Shown here piece after piece: positions 15,812 to 24,739 of a stretch of 64,000 bases of DNA; the first letter of the stretch is position 1; each line of letters opens with the position of its first letter. The notes beneath the pieces were generated by a model. The model did not search any database, had not been told where the DNA came from, and was given only the letters and a program-made list of their open reading frames with translations. Origin of the DNA: Microcaldota archaeon (GTDB taxonomy: Archaea; Micrarchaeota; Micrarchaeia; Micrarchaeales; Micrarchaeaceae); contig JAJZOR010000001.1 in NCBI GenBank assembly GCA_021811435.1, positions 78,541 to 142,540 on the forward strand, given 5' to 3'. Both the position numbers and the translations under genes were made by a program.

Positions 15812-18598
15812 ATAGACGCCTATGGCCTTTTCCTTGAGAGGTACAAGGAGTTCACCGAGATACAGAAGTCCGCAATTCCTGTGATCGAAAGCGGAAGCAA
15901 TGCCGTACTTATAGCCCCTACGGGCGCAGGGAAGACGGAGGCTGCGGTTCTGCCGCTGCTCAAAGCGCTATCCGAATCTGGGGAAAACGGCGAGAGGCCG
16001 GCAGGCATATGCATGCTGTACATAACCCCGCTGAGGGCGCTCAACAGGGACATGATAAGCAGGCTGGAGAGCACGTGCAAGGCGCTCGGCATAAGCATAG
16101 CGGTCAGGCACGGCGACACGAGCCAGAGCGAGCGGAGCCGCCAGGCCAGGACAGCGCCGCAGTTCCTGATAACGACCCCGGAGACGCTGCAGAGCATACT
16201 CCCTACCAAGCACCTTGGCCTGGCGCTAAAGAACGTCAGGGCGGTGGTGATAGACGAGGTGCACGAGCTGTACCACAACAAGAGGGGGGCGCAGCTGTCC
16301 CTGGCGCTGGAGAGGCTGGAGGGGTTCTCCCCCGGATTCCAGAGGATAGGGATAAGCGCTACGGTAAGCGATGCGGAAACGATAGGGAGGTTCCTGTGCG
16401 GGAAGCGGCCGTGCAAGGTCGTGGTTTCATCGGCGCGAAAGAGCATGAAGATAAAAGTGGTGCTGCCGAAGCACCATGAAGCGCAGCTGGATGCGATCGC
16501 GGAGAGGTTCGGGCTGGACAGCGAGGCGCTAGCCAGGCTGGATGCGATCGCGGACCACGTATCGAGGTCGAGCTCGGTGCTCATCTTCGCCAATACAAGG
16601 CAGATAGTGGAGGCGCTGGGCAGCAGGCTGCTATACCTCGACTCGGTCAGGCCTTTCGGCGGGATCGGGGTGCACCACAGCTCGCTCGACAGGGAGGAGC
16701 GCGTCAAGATAGAGAACGCTTTCAAGAGGGGCGAACTCAGGAGCATAATAGCCACCAGCTCGCTTGAGCTCGGGATAGACATAGGCAGCATAGACCTTGT
16801 AGTGCAGTACGGTTCGCCAAGGCAGGCGCTCAGGCTCGTCCAGAGGGTAGGCAGGAGCGGGCACTCGGAGAGGCGGACTGCTGACGGCGTCATAATAAGC
16901 ACAAACACGATGGACGCCATAGAGGCGATAGCGGTGGCGACAAACGCCATTTCCGGGAAGCTGGAGGGATTCGACTCGCAGAGGAACGCGCTCGACGTGC
17001 TGGCCGATCAGATATGCGGGATAGCGCTTGACAGCGCCATGCTAGGCTACGAGTGCACGCGCACTAGGGTGGCCGAGATCATAAGGAGCTCCTACGTTTA
17101 CGAAACTTTGAAGGACGACGACCTGGCAGGGCTGCTCGAGTTCATGTCGCAGCAGCACATGGTGAGGTTCGACGGCGATCGCATAATCGGCAGCCCGAGG
17201 ACGCGCATGTTTTATTATGACCACCTTAGCATGATACCGGACACCAAGCGGTTCACTGTGAGGAACATGCTAGACAACAGGGTGATATCATCGCTAGACG
17301 ACAAATTCGTGTCCGGTTCAATAGACGAGGGCAGCGTGTTCATAACGAAGGGGCTCCCGTGGCGCGTAGTCAGCATAGAGGATGATGTCGTAAGGGTGGA
17401 GCCGAGCGGGGATTTCGAAGCCGCCATACCCGACTGGAGCGGGGAGGACATACCGGTGAGCAGGCAGGTGGCGCAGGAGGTCGCCAGCATAATCGACGGC
17501 GCGGCGCTTCAGCGGACTGATGGCCTGGCCGACGCAGGAACGGAGTCAGTGATCAGGGAGTTCATCGCAGGGCAGCACAAGTTCTGGCGGCCGGACGATT
17601 CCGTCATAATAGAACGCAGCGGAAGCTATACCGCGGTCTACACGTGGCTCGGCACACTGGCCAACGACGCGCTCTCGAAACTTATATCGCACCACATAAC
17701 TTTGCTGCTGGGCCACAGCATAAACACGAAGACCTCGCCGTATGTCATATTCCTGGAGCTGGGCGAGGAGCCCAAGATTGACGTAGGGAGCATGATTGCA
17801 TCGCTGACGCCTGGCAACATAGAGCATGTGCTGAGCGCTGCAGCGCAGGAGGCAGAGCTTTTCAGGTACAAGTTCCTGGCGGTGGCCAAGCTTTTTGGGG
17901 TGGTGGACAGAACCGCAGTGGTGTCCAAATCCCTGGTCAAAAAGATGATGAGGCTGCTCAAGGACTCCCCCGTGTACAAGGAAACCGAGAGGGAGCTCAT
18001 GAACAACTACTTCGACATCCAGAGCCTGAGGGAATTCCTGGGCGAAGTTGCCGACGGCAGGAGGCGGGTGCGCGTGATGGAGCTGCCCAGGATGTCTACG
18101 CTGACAGAGGCGATAATAAGCTCGGCATACTACACGAAGGAGCTCGTGCTGCCGCTCACGCCGGACAGCGAGATCATAGGCTCATTCGCGAATTCGATAT
18201 TATCAAGGAGCATAAAGCTTGAGTGCACATACTGCGGCTTCTCTTTCACCAGGAAGGTCGCTAACGTAAAGGACGAGGCGAAACTGCTCTGCCCGTCGTG
18301 CAGGAGCCCGATGATATCAAGGTACGACGACGCGTACGACGCTGCGATAAAGAGAAGGAAGTCCGGCAAGAGGCTGACATCCGGTGAGAGCTCAGCGCTG
18401 CGCTCTGCACTGAAGGAGGCCAGCCTGTTCGAGTCGTATGGGGGGAAGGCCGCAGTGGCGCTGTCCACATACGGGGTCGGGGCCAAGAGCGCCGCGCGCG
18501 CATTGATGATGCTCAGGAGGGATGAGCGGCTTTTCTACATAGACCTGCTAGAGCTGCAGCGCAACTTCATACGCACCAAGAAGTACTGGTCGGTCTAG
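15812..18598 (+). CDS. lhr: Lhr-type DEAD/DEAH superfamily 2 helicase, apparent ATA start
   Basis: A 928-residue helicase. The Walker A motif APTGAGKT is at residues 35-42, then TPLRALNRD, the DEVH box (VVIDEVHEL), SAT (GISATV), and in the second RecA domain TSSLELGIDIG and QRVGRSGH. A C-terminal zinc knuckle has CTYC and CPSC. This is the archaeal Lhr/Ski2-like class, which unwinds DNA or RNA. The Q-motif-like stretch EFTEIQKSAIP lies upstream of the first usable start codon (GTG 15881). The frame has no ATG, GTG or TTG before that, but ATA at 15812 sits three bases after CGTGAT, the local ribosome-site geometry. Confidence 0.88.
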   Translation: MDAYGLFLERYKEFTEIQKSAIPVIESGSNAVLIAPTGAGKTEAAVLPLLKALSESGENGERPAGICMLYITPLRALNRDMISRLESTCKALGISIAVRHGDTSQSERSRQARTAPQFLITTPETLQSILPTKHLGLALKNVRAVVIDEVHELYHNKRGAQLSLALERLEGFSPGFQRIGISATVSDAETIGRFLCGKRPCKVVVSSARKSMKIKVVLPKHHEAQLDAIAERFGLDSEALARLDAIADHVSRSSSVLIFANTRQIVEALGSRLLYLDSVRPFGGIGVHHSSLDREERVKIENAFKRGELRSIIATSSLELGIDIGSIDLVVQYGSPRQALRLVQRVGRSGHSERRTADGVIISTNTMDAIEAIAVATNAISGKLEGFDSQRNALDVLADQICGIALDSAMLGYECTRTRVAEIIRSSYVYETLKDDDLAGLLEFMSQQHMVRFDGDRIIGSPRTRMFYYDHLSMIPDTKRFTVRNMLDNRVISSLDDKFVSGSIDEGSVFITKGLPWRVVSIEDDVVRVEPSGDFEAAIPDWSGEDIPVSRQVAQEVASIIDGAALQRTDGLADAGTESVIREFIAGQHKFWRPDDSVIIERSGSYTAVYTWLGTLANDALSKLISHHITLLLGHSINTKTSPYVIFLELGEEPKIDVGSMIASLTPGNIEHVLSAAAQEAELFRYKFLAVAKLFGVVDRTAVVSKSLVKKMMRLLKDSPVYKETERELMNNYFDIQSLREFLGEVADGRRRVRVMELPRMSTLTEAIISSAYYTKELVLPLTPDSEIIGSFANSILSRSIKLECTYCGFSFTRKVANVKDEAKLLCPSCRSPMISRYDDAYDAAIKRRKSGKRLTSGESSALRSALKEASLFESYGGKAAVALSTYGVGAKSAARALMMLRRDERLFYIDLLELQRNFIRTKKYWSV

Positions 18599-18635
18599 CG
18601 GCGTGATAAGCGTAAAGGCGACCGCACGCGGTAAA

Positions 18636-18646
18636 CTATTTATATT
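18636..18646 (+). promoter_or_regulatory. TATA box of the histone gene
   Basis: The element CTATTTATATT lies about 50 bases before the histone ATG, in the gap after the helicase gene. Its position would place the transcript start near 18670 and a short leader containing GTGAGTG. Inferred from pattern and position. Confidence 0.5.
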
Positions 18647-18692
18647 CTGCCCAACCATCTATTTGCAAATTAATTTCCTGTGAGTGTTTTTG

Positions 18693-18893
18693 ATGTACGT
18701 ATCAAGCGCAGTAGTTAGGAAGATACTCAAGGAGGCAGGCGCCGGCAGGATAAGCAACGACGCGGTGGCCGAACTGCAGAAATACGTGAATACGATAGCG
18801 TTCGAAACGGCCGCCAAGGCGGTCAAGCTGTCCAAGCACGCGAAAAGGAAGACGATAGAGGTTTCTGATATAAAGCTTGCCATGCGCGAATGA
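18693..18893 (+). CDS. Archaeal histone
   Basis: A 66-residue histone-fold protein with the archaeal HMf pattern: an Arg/Lys-containing first helix (VVRKILKEAGAGRISNDAV), the long central helix and the C-terminal KRKTIEVSDIKLAMRE. Archaeal histones wrap DNA as dimers or extended polymers. ATG at 18693 is used; a GTG three codons upstream is possible. No N- or C-terminal tail is present. It has its own promoter. Confidence 0.93.
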   Translation: MYVSSAVVRKILKEAGAGRISNDAVAELQKYVNTIAFETAAKAVKLSKHAKRKTIEVSDIKLAMRE

Positions 18894-18904
18894 CTACCAT
18901 CCTT

Positions 18905-19183
18905 TCACATCGCGCCGAATAGCTTCAATATTACTATAGTGCCTACGCCAGGTAGCCCGAATATCGCCGTGGAAAGCAGCGTGGCGAGGCCGATTGGTAT
19001 GCCCATCTGGAATATGTAGTTCAGGGCGAATATAGCGATCAGGCCGGCTATGCTGTTAACGACTACGCCTACGGCCAGCTTCAGTATCAGGCTGCTCATC
19101 TTGAACACCACAAAGAGCACTGCCGCTATCAGTGCTATTATTATTATCTCGCCAAATATCCCTCCAGCAAGCCCAAAAGCCAT
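18905..19183 (-). CDS. BofA-like small membrane protein
   Basis: A 92-residue very hydrophobic protein with about three membrane helices and the segment VVVNSIAGLIAIFALNYIF, then IPIGLATLLSTAIFGLPGVGTI. This matches the BofA family, known from spore formers as an inhibitor of sigma-K processing; homologues are widespread in archaea, where the role is unknown. GGTAAT precedes the ATG. It diverges from the RNase P RNA gene. Confidence 0.65.
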   Translation of the reverse strand: MAFGLAGGIFGEIIIIALIAAVLFVVFKMSSLILKLAVGVVVNSIAGLIAIFALNYIFQMGIPIGLATLLSTAIFGLPGVGTIVILKLFGAM

Positions 19184-19206
19184 ATTACCACGCTTAATCT
19201 TAACGT

Positions 19207-19219
19207 CTAAATATTTAAT
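19207..19219 (+). promoter_or_regulatory. TATA box of RNase P RNA
   Basis: TAAATATTTAATA lies about 22-28 bases before the first base of the RNase P RNA P1 stem, the right distance for an archaeal TATA box. The same stretch is upstream of the divergent BofA-like gene. Confidence 0.55.
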
Positions 19220-19234
19220 AGCCTTATTGATATG

Positions 19235-19467
19235 CGGTGGCAGGCGGGCAGCCTACCGAAAGGAGGAAGCTCCCCTCATACGGAGTGCTAGGGGTTCAAG
19301 GCCCTATTCGGAACAGAAACGACACCAGAACTGCACATGAAGCTATGACGCGACGAGCGTGCAGCCATGGATTAAACGCGCCGATGCAAGCACAGTGAGT
19401 ATGCAAGGCTTTAAGCCGCTCAGTCTAATGCTGCCTAAAACAGAAAGGGGGCTACGGCCTGCCACTG
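19235..19467 (+). ncRNA. rnpB: RNase P RNA
   Basis: The catalytic RNA that trims tRNA 5' ends. The ends pair as P1 (GTGGCAGGC at 19237-19245 with GCCTGCCAC at 19457-19465). The conserved cores are present in order: GGAGGAAGCTCC near the 5' end (CR-I), GGAACAGAAACG in the middle, TTAAGCCG, and ACAGAAAGGGGGCT just before the 3' P1 strand (CR-V). At about 230 nt it is short for an archaeal RNase P RNA. A TATA box precedes it. Its 3' end abuts the stop codon of the converging phosphatase gene. Confidence 0.85.
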
Positions 19468-20085
19468 CTATTTAATGTAAGGGGCGGCCCTCTCCAATAT
19501 CTCGCGCGGTATCCTTGGCAGCCCTGTGGCTATCACCCTGTAGCAGTCGGCCTCGTAGCCGAACAAGTTCATCGAGGCGAATGGGGCCACGAGGGCGTAA
19601 ACGCTGAGCTCGTCCGCGTTTATGCCGAAAGACTCGACGGCAAGCGCGGCTATCGGGTCCACGTGGCTGACTCCTATGACAACGCCGCGCTCATTCGCGA
19701 CGTCGTTAGCGAACGATGTGACGCGCTTCTTTATGGAATCCCATGTCTCGACGCTCTTTGCCTCCTCCGCCGACATGTTGAAGCGCCATGCACCCAGCAG
19801 CGCGGGCTTTCCCTCTATTAGGCCCCAGCCGCGCTCCTTCAGGCGACTGTCCAGGATCACCTCCGCGCCGAGCTCCTTTGCCAGTATGCCTGCGGTCTGC
19901 TTCGCCCTGAAAGTCGTGCTGGAGTATATCCTGGAAACCGCGAAGTGCTTTTTAAGCTCCTTCGCGGTGGTCTCCGCCTGCGAGACGCCCAGCTCGGTCA
20001 GAGGGTATTTGCTCTCGGAGTCGCTGAGGAAGCCGTCCTTGTTGGTCATGCTCTGGCCATGCCTTATTAGTATCAGTAGAGTGAT
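19468..20085 (-). CDS. Histidine phosphatase (phosphoglycerate mutase-like), apparent ATC start
   Basis: A 205-residue member of the histidine phosphatase superfamily. The catalytic RHG motif (LILIRHGQS) lies upstream of the first ATG (20049), so that ATG cannot be the real start. The frame upstream has no ATG, GTG or TTG. The codon three bases after GGTGTTCGC is ATC (20083-20085), giving x-TLLILIRHGQSMTN. The second catalytic His is in GVSHVDP. It may act on phosphoglycerate or another small phosphoester. It lies 19 bases after thrS on the same strand. Confidence 0.8.
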   Translation of the reverse strand: MTLLILIRHGQSMTNKDGFLSDSESKYPLTELGVSQAETTAKELKKHFAVSRIYSSTTFRAKQTAGILAKELGAEVILDSRLKERGWGLIEGKPALLGAWRFNMSAEEAKSVETWDSIKKRVTSFANDVANERGVVIGVSHVDPIAALAVESFGINADELSVYALVAPFASMNLFGYEADCYRVIATGLPRIPREILERAAPYIK

Positions 20086-20104
20086 GCGAACACCGGTTCT
20101 ATCC

Positions 20105-21796
20105 CTATTCCAGGAGCGATGCGCTCCTGCTGGCTATCTGCCCCTTTATCATGGCGAGGAAGTCGTCCTGCTTCACGTCGTGCCTCTGCTTTCCGGCCCT
20201 GTCCCTTATTGTGAGCGTGCCGGCATCGACCTCCTTTTTGCCTATTACTATCATGTAGGGGGCCTTCTGCATCTGCGCGTCCCTTATCTTGTATTCGAGC
20301 GTGCGGTCGCTCACGTCCATCTCCACGCGCAGCCCGGCCTCCTTGAGCTTCCCGCACACGCTTTCCGCGTACTTGTTGGCCTGCTCCGATATCGATATTA
20401 TTATGGCGTGCGTAGGGGATAGCCAGAGGGGGAACTTGCCCTGGTAGTGCTCTATCATCACCCCTATGAACCTCTCCAGGCTGCCGAGCACGGCCCTGTG
20501 TATCATGACCGGCATATGCTCCTTGCCGTCCTCGCCTATGTACGACAGGCCGAACTTTATCGGCATCTGGTAGTCCAGCTGTATCGTAGCGCACTGCCAG
20601 GACCTGCCTTGGGAATCGAAGATGTCGAAGTCTATCTTGGGCGCGTAGAACGACCCCTCCTTTTCCTTGATGTCGTACTTCATGCCATGCGAATCCAGGG
20701 CGCGCCTCAGTTGCATCGTGGCCTTATCCCATGTGCTGGCGTCCCCGGCGTGGTCGTCCGGCATTGTCGACAGCTTCGCTGCGAAGCTCAGCCCGAACGT
20801 TTCGTAGACCTCCTTTATCATGCGCAGCACTGAGTCCAGCTCCTGGTCTATCTGGTCCTCCCTGAGGAATATGTGGCCGTCGTCCTGCGTGAGCTCCTTG
20901 ACCCTGAACAGGCCGGTGACCGCGCCGCTCAGCTCGCTCCTGTAGAGCCTGTCGAATATGGCCGTGCGGAACGGCAGCTCCCTGTAGCTCCACTTCCTGG
21001 ACTTGTATATCAGTATGGTTGACGGGCAGTTCATCGGCTTGAGCCCTATGTCGCCGAACTGGGACTCGAACGTGAACATGTTGTCCTTGTAGTGCTCGTC
21101 GTGGCCGCTCATGTGCCACAACGCCACGTTGGCCAGGCCGGGCGTGCTGATCTCGTCGTAGCCGTACTCCCGCTCCTTCTCCCTTATGAACTCGACAAGC
21201 TGCTTGTAGATGGTGTAGCCGCGGGGATGCCAGTACACCATTGCGGGCGATACGGCTTGGAAGCTGAAAAGATTCAGCTTCTCCCCTATGGTCCTGTGAT
21301 CGGTGTCCGGCAGGCCGGACCAGTCGCTCTTGGCCACTATCGACATGTCGATTTTTTGGTGCTGGACCTTCCTGGCAGCCGGAGAGCCGGCGACTCCGTA
21401 CGACCTGGACATCTCCGCGAGGGGATGGCCCTTTATGGCTATGCTGAGCTTCTTGTTCCATCCGAACGGGGCCTCCTTGGCCGAGACCTTCTTGGATGCG
21501 GCATCATACATGCGCGCTATGAGCCGCATGGCCTCTTTAGGCTCTGATAGATCATTGCTAAGGTGGGCGAATGGGTATATCACGAGCCTGGCCCTCTTGT
21601 TCTTTTCCATGAACCCCAGCGCATCGTTTATCGCCTGGTCCGCTGTTGCATCGCCGTCCCCGCTCTCCACGCTCACGAGCAGGGCCACCGCGTCGTCGAC
21701 CGAGACCCTCTTCTCATCGCTCCGCTCGTAAACCTTTGCTTCGGGCTTCACGAGTTCGTAGGTTATGTTGTCAACATCAAGCTGCAGGACCTTCAT
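20105..21796 (-). CDS. thrS: Threonyl-tRNA synthetase with archaeal editing domain
   Basis: Charges tRNA-Thr. The 563-residue protein begins MKVLQLDVDNITYE, the start of the archaeal D-aminoacyl-deacylase-like editing domain, which removes wrongly attached Ser. The class II catalytic core follows with MNCPSTILIYK (zinc Cys), FRVKELTQDDGHIF and LGSLERFIGVMIEHY, then the anticodon-binding domain. It is somewhat shorter than typical archaeal ThrRS (about 610-640). The ATG follows GTTGAT at three bases. Confidence 0.95.
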   Translation of the reverse strand: MKVLQLDVDNITYELVKPEAKVYERSDEKRVSVDDAVALLVSVESGDGDATADQAINDALGFMEKNKRARLVIYPFAHLSNDLSEPKEAMRLIARMYDAASKKVSAKEAPFGWNKKLSIAIKGHPLAEMSRSYGVAGSPAARKVQHQKIDMSIVAKSDWSGLPDTDHRTIGEKLNLFSFQAVSPAMVYWHPRGYTIYKQLVEFIREKEREYGYDEISTPGLANVALWHMSGHDEHYKDNMFTFESQFGDIGLKPMNCPSTILIYKSRKWSYRELPFRTAIFDRLYRSELSGAVTGLFRVKELTQDDGHIFLREDQIDQELDSVLRMIKEVYETFGLSFAAKLSTMPDDHAGDASTWDKATMQLRRALDSHGMKYDIKEKEGSFYAPKIDFDIFDSQGRSWQCATIQLDYQMPIKFGLSYIGEDGKEHMPVMIHRAVLGSLERFIGVMIEHYQGKFPLWLSPTHAIIISISEQANKYAESVCGKLKEAGLRVEMDVSDRTLEYKIRDAQMQKAPYMIVIGKKEVDAGTLTIRDRAGKQRHDVKQDDFLAMIKGQIASRSASLLE

Positions 21797-21881
21797 TAAA
21801 TCAACTCCGTCAATACATGGGCATAATCAAGGATTTATACGTTGTGTATAATGCGCAATGCCTGATTCGTGCATCACGAAT

Positions 21882-22193
21882 TTAAGGCGTTATAGGTGGT
21901 GTCGCACCGTAGTTGAGAGTCGCGACCTGCCCTGCACCGCCGGTGCCACCTACGCCGCCTAAGCCGTTGTTACCGCCTATGCCGCCATTTTTGGCGTATG
22001 TGACTGCGGTGTAGCCGCCGATGCCATATGCCAACATTATGGTGCCGCCGCCCGCGAATGTTCCACCGGTCTCCTTGACGCTTATCGCGCCGACCTTCGT
22101 GAAGTTTGTCGGACTGTTGCAATTTATCACTGTGCAGTATCCTATCCACACGTATCCGCTGAATTGGCTACCTATGAGTACGTTAGCGGGCAT
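21882..22193 (-). pseudogene. Gly-rich surface-protein fragment, possibly a broken gene
   Basis: A 103-codon open frame. The first part has FSGYVWIGYCTVINCNSPTN with paired Cys and an N-x-T site; the second is very rich in Gly (GGIGGNNGLGGVGG). It looks like the C-terminal part of an exported protein. A stop codon lies directly before its only ATG, and GGTG sits just one base before that ATG, too close to serve as a ribosome site. It may be a truncated relic, or a small gene; neither can be proved here. Confidence 0.35.
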
Positions 22194-22551
22194 TCACCGT
22201 CTGTCCGTGGAATTAATGGCACACGTTGCTCATGGAAGTGTCAGGCTGGCGATTTTGCTTGGCAAAAAGCAAACATTTATTAAGCACCTCATGAAAATCG
22301 TATCTGAATATTTCAGAAGGTGTGTTGTTGGGAAGCATCCCACGAAAGTGGAAGAAAAAGGGAAGAATGCGCTGGAAGTGGAAGAAAAAGCGCCGCAAAA
22401 GGCTGAAAAGGGCGCAGAAGAGGAGAGTCGGAGAACTCTGATTCCCCATCCGCTGTTTTGCTGAGAATGGATCGCTTGACTAGGGCGACCGATGTGAAAC
22501 GGAGTGAGCACGCATAGTGGCATTGCGCCATGCATCAAAACATGACGCGGA
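22194..22551. other. Gap without a clear gene
   Basis: This 358-base gap has lower GC content than its surroundings. An open frame on the plus strand from about 22217 ends in a Lys/Glu-rich stretch (VEEKGKNALEVEEKAPQKAE), but its first half overlaps the previous fragment antisense and no ribosome site is seen. A weak imperfect hairpin (TGGC-ATTGC-GCCA) lies near 22517-22530. I see nothing else that can be supported. Confidence 0.3.
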
Positions 22552-24024
22552 TCACTTCGCTATCTTGTTAAGGATAGGATATGCATCGTAAATGCGCTCC
22601 TGCTCCAGCTGCTGGTACACCATGTAGATTATGCCGACTGTCAGCAGTATTCCCATGCCTGAGCCAACGGCTCCGGTGAGGGTGGCAAGCGCTGCAAGGA
22701 GCCCGACGAATACGCTGCCCAGGACCGTTATGGTCGGTATGTACTTGTTAAGCACGCTCTCCACGATCCTGGGGTCGCGCCTGAACCCTGGTATCTGCCA
22801 CCCCATCTCTGCGAGCTGCTGCGCCATGTTCTTAGGGCTCTGGCCCGTCATCTCTATCCAGAACTTGCCAAATACCACGCATAGCACGACCAGCACCAAA
22901 ACGTATACGATGACGTGCACCCATTCTGGTACGAAAACGAACCCACCCCATGGTAGGACCAACTTTGCCGTATCGGTAGTAATCAAATAGTTGAAGTATG
23001 CAGCGTAACCTCCGACGCCGCCGTATTGGGACGAGTACGGAAGCGGGAACGATGGCGAGATCAGGTATGCGAGGCCGCCAGTCAGCTGAAGGCTTGTGCC
23101 GCCTGTGCTGCTGCTCACTGGGCTGTATAGCGCTATGAATTTTGCTATGTTCCCGAGGCTGCCGCCTATCCCGTTGAGGAACCTGAACCATACGGTGAGG
23201 CTGAGCTCCAGCGACGATGCCAGGATGACCGGCAGGACGCTGACGTAAAGGAACGGTATGGGCAGCCTGCCGCCTATCCCCCTGAGCTGCTCGAACGCAA
23301 GCGGCAGCTCCACCTTGGTCTCGTACGCGTATATGCTCACCAGGAAAACGACTATCGCGAAGAATAGCGGGCCGAAGGCAAGCAGTGCGTTAGAGAATGA
23401 CGCAGTGGTGCCGGCCTGTATCGCATACGCCGCTTCCGGCAGTATTATGCCTGCGGTGCCTGCCACTATGGCGTAAGAGACGCCGCTTGCTATGAATAGG
23501 TTTATGCCGGAGGTTATGCCGTACTTGGTCATCATCTCGTCCAGGCTTATGATTATGAGTGCGCCGATTATCAACTGCAATATGACGACGATCTCGTACG
23601 ACGGGGCCGTGACCGACACGTATTGCGTGGTTACGTATATGGTGGCCTCTATTATGGCAATGACAACTGCGGCGAGCTTCTGCAGCGTCTGGAAGCGCGC
23701 CTTCTGGGCCGCATCCGTCATGTCTATCTTTATTATGTCCGAGCCCGAAAGCAGCTGCAGCACTATGCTGGAAAGCACTATTGGGCTTATGCCGACGGTT
23801 ATCAGGCTGCCTATCCTGGCCGCGAATATTATGCTTATCAGCTGCTCAAGCGGCTGGCTTATCTGGGCCGGGCTAACGCCTATCGCATAGGTGTTGTACA
23901 GGAGGAAGTATACCGCCAGGATGCTGACGGTCCACATCATCTTCTCCCTGAGCGAGAGCGGCTTCGCTGGGGATTTTATCGAGGGTAGGAACTTGGACAC
24001 GCTGTCCATTATCTCTAGTACCAT
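22552..24024 (-). CDS. secY: Preprotein translocase subunit SecY
   Basis: The 490-residue pore subunit of the Sec translocon, which exports and inserts proteins, including the many surface proteins in this window. It has about ten membrane helices, the N-terminal KPLSLREKMMWTVSILAVYF, a long cytosolic loop with PLAFEQLRGIGGRLPIPFLY and the C-terminal GFRRDPRIVESVLNKYIP. In most archaea secY sits beside adkA and DUF106 after the ribosomal L15 gene; here it is alone, 20 kb away from them. Confidence 0.95.
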   Translation of the reverse strand: MVLEIMDSVSKFLPSIKSPAKPLSLREKMMWTVSILAVYFLLYNTYAIGVSPAQISQPLEQLISIIFAARIGSLITVGISPIVLSSIVLQLLSGSDIIKIDMTDAAQKARFQTLQKLAAVVIAIIEATIYVTTQYVSVTAPSYEIVVILQLIIGALIIISLDEMMTKYGITSGINLFIASGVSYAIVAGTAGIILPEAAYAIQAGTTASFSNALLAFGPLFFAIVVFLVSIYAYETKVELPLAFEQLRGIGGRLPIPFLYVSVLPVILASSLELSLTVWFRFLNGIGGSLGNIAKFIALYSPVSSSTGGTSLQLTGGLAYLISPSFPLPYSSQYGGVGGYAAYFNYLITTDTAKLVLPWGGFVFVPEWVHVIVYVLVLVVLCVVFGKFWIEMTGQSPKNMAQQLAEMGWQIPGFRRDPRIVESVLNKYIPTITVLGSVFVGLLAALATLTGAVGSGMGILLTVGIIYMVYQQLEQERIYDAYPILNKIAK

Positions 24025-24110
24025 CTAAACCGCACCTAAACCGACAGAGATAAGTTTTGAAGCTAAGATTTAATACCTTTTGTGGGCAACTCGATAACAT
24101 TGGATGTCAT

Positions 24111-24626
24111 CTAGATTTTGCGCTTTGCGCGTGCCGTGGCATGCGGGCGCGCCCTGCATGCAGGCGTGGAGAACTTCCGCAGATAATAAGATATCACAAC
24201 AACGTTTAGCAGTATCATCGTGGCGAATATCTGTATGGAGTAGTCCACAAAGAACACATATAGTAGTATCGCCGTGCTGGTGGCGCCGAAAAGCGATGAT
24301 ATGGAGAAGAGCACAGGCGCTGCGCAGCCGCACCCCTCGACTACGCCACCCACCAGCGTCGTAGTGACGCTGACCCCGGATGCGGTCAATCTTGCATAGT
24401 TATGCCTCGTGTTGCTAACAGAGTATATGGAGAGCGTCAAAGCGATTGACGCGGTCAGGAGCAGCGCGTAAACCGCGTATTGAGGTATGTAAAGGAGCGG
24501 CATCAGGCCCTCCTGCAGGTAAACCAGCAAGCTGAAAACTGCGTAGTATATGGCAAGTATCGAGGCATTTAACAAGAGGTATTTGGGACTGTATATCTGC
24601 CGCACTGTCTGGCATATCCTGTTCAT
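24111..24626 (-). CDS. Small multi-pass membrane protein with GCGC motif
   Basis: A 171-residue membrane protein with about four helices. Between the second and third helices it has GVVEGCGCAAPVLFSI, a Cys pair followed by Ala-Pro, which resembles Cys-containing motifs of small archaeal membrane proteins of unknown function. The ATG at 24626 follows TTGATTAGC; an upstream start at 24692 would add a hydrophilic leader that overlaps the promoter region. The C-terminal tail is basic (RKFSTPACRARPHATARAKR). I do not recognise a function. Confidence 0.6.
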   Translation of the reverse strand: MNRICQTVRQIYSPKYLLLNASILAIYYAVFSLLVYLQEGLMPLLYIPQYAVYALLLTASIALTLSIYSVSNTRHNYARLTASGVSVTTTLVGGVVEGCGCAAPVLFSISSLFGATSTAILLYVFFVDYSIQIFATMILLNVVVISYYLRKFSTPACRARPHATARAKRKI

Positions 24627-24679
24627 GCTAATCAAATGGCGCGTATCCGCTAGGCTTTTTATATTCTGTCTTAGTGAAT

Positions 24680-24706
24680 CATTTAAATCCAACTAAATAT
24701 TTATAC
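24680..24706. promoter_or_regulatory. Divergent promoter between membrane protein gene and tatD
   Basis: The short gap holds two AT-rich elements: ATTTAAAT (24680-24688), which reads as a TATA box for the minus-strand membrane protein gene, and TAAATATTTATAC (24694-24706), which reads as one for tatD. The second would put the tatD transcript start close before its ribosome site GGGTG. Inferred from pattern. Confidence 0.45.
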
Positions 24707-24739
24707 TTGCTATAAATTCAGTAATCACTGGGTGCGGCA

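Noticed and set aside
15820..16950. A 376-codon open frame antisense to the helicase gene
   Set aside because: It is the complement of well-conserved helicase motifs. The Ser/Leu-rich translation is a typical shadow of GC-rich coding sequence.
22021..22464. Plus-strand open frame ending in a Lys/Glu-rich tail
   Set aside because: Its first half overlaps another frame antisense, no ribosome site precedes any of its ATGs, and the tail's resemblance to the L14e tail (EEKAP) is only low-complexity similarity.
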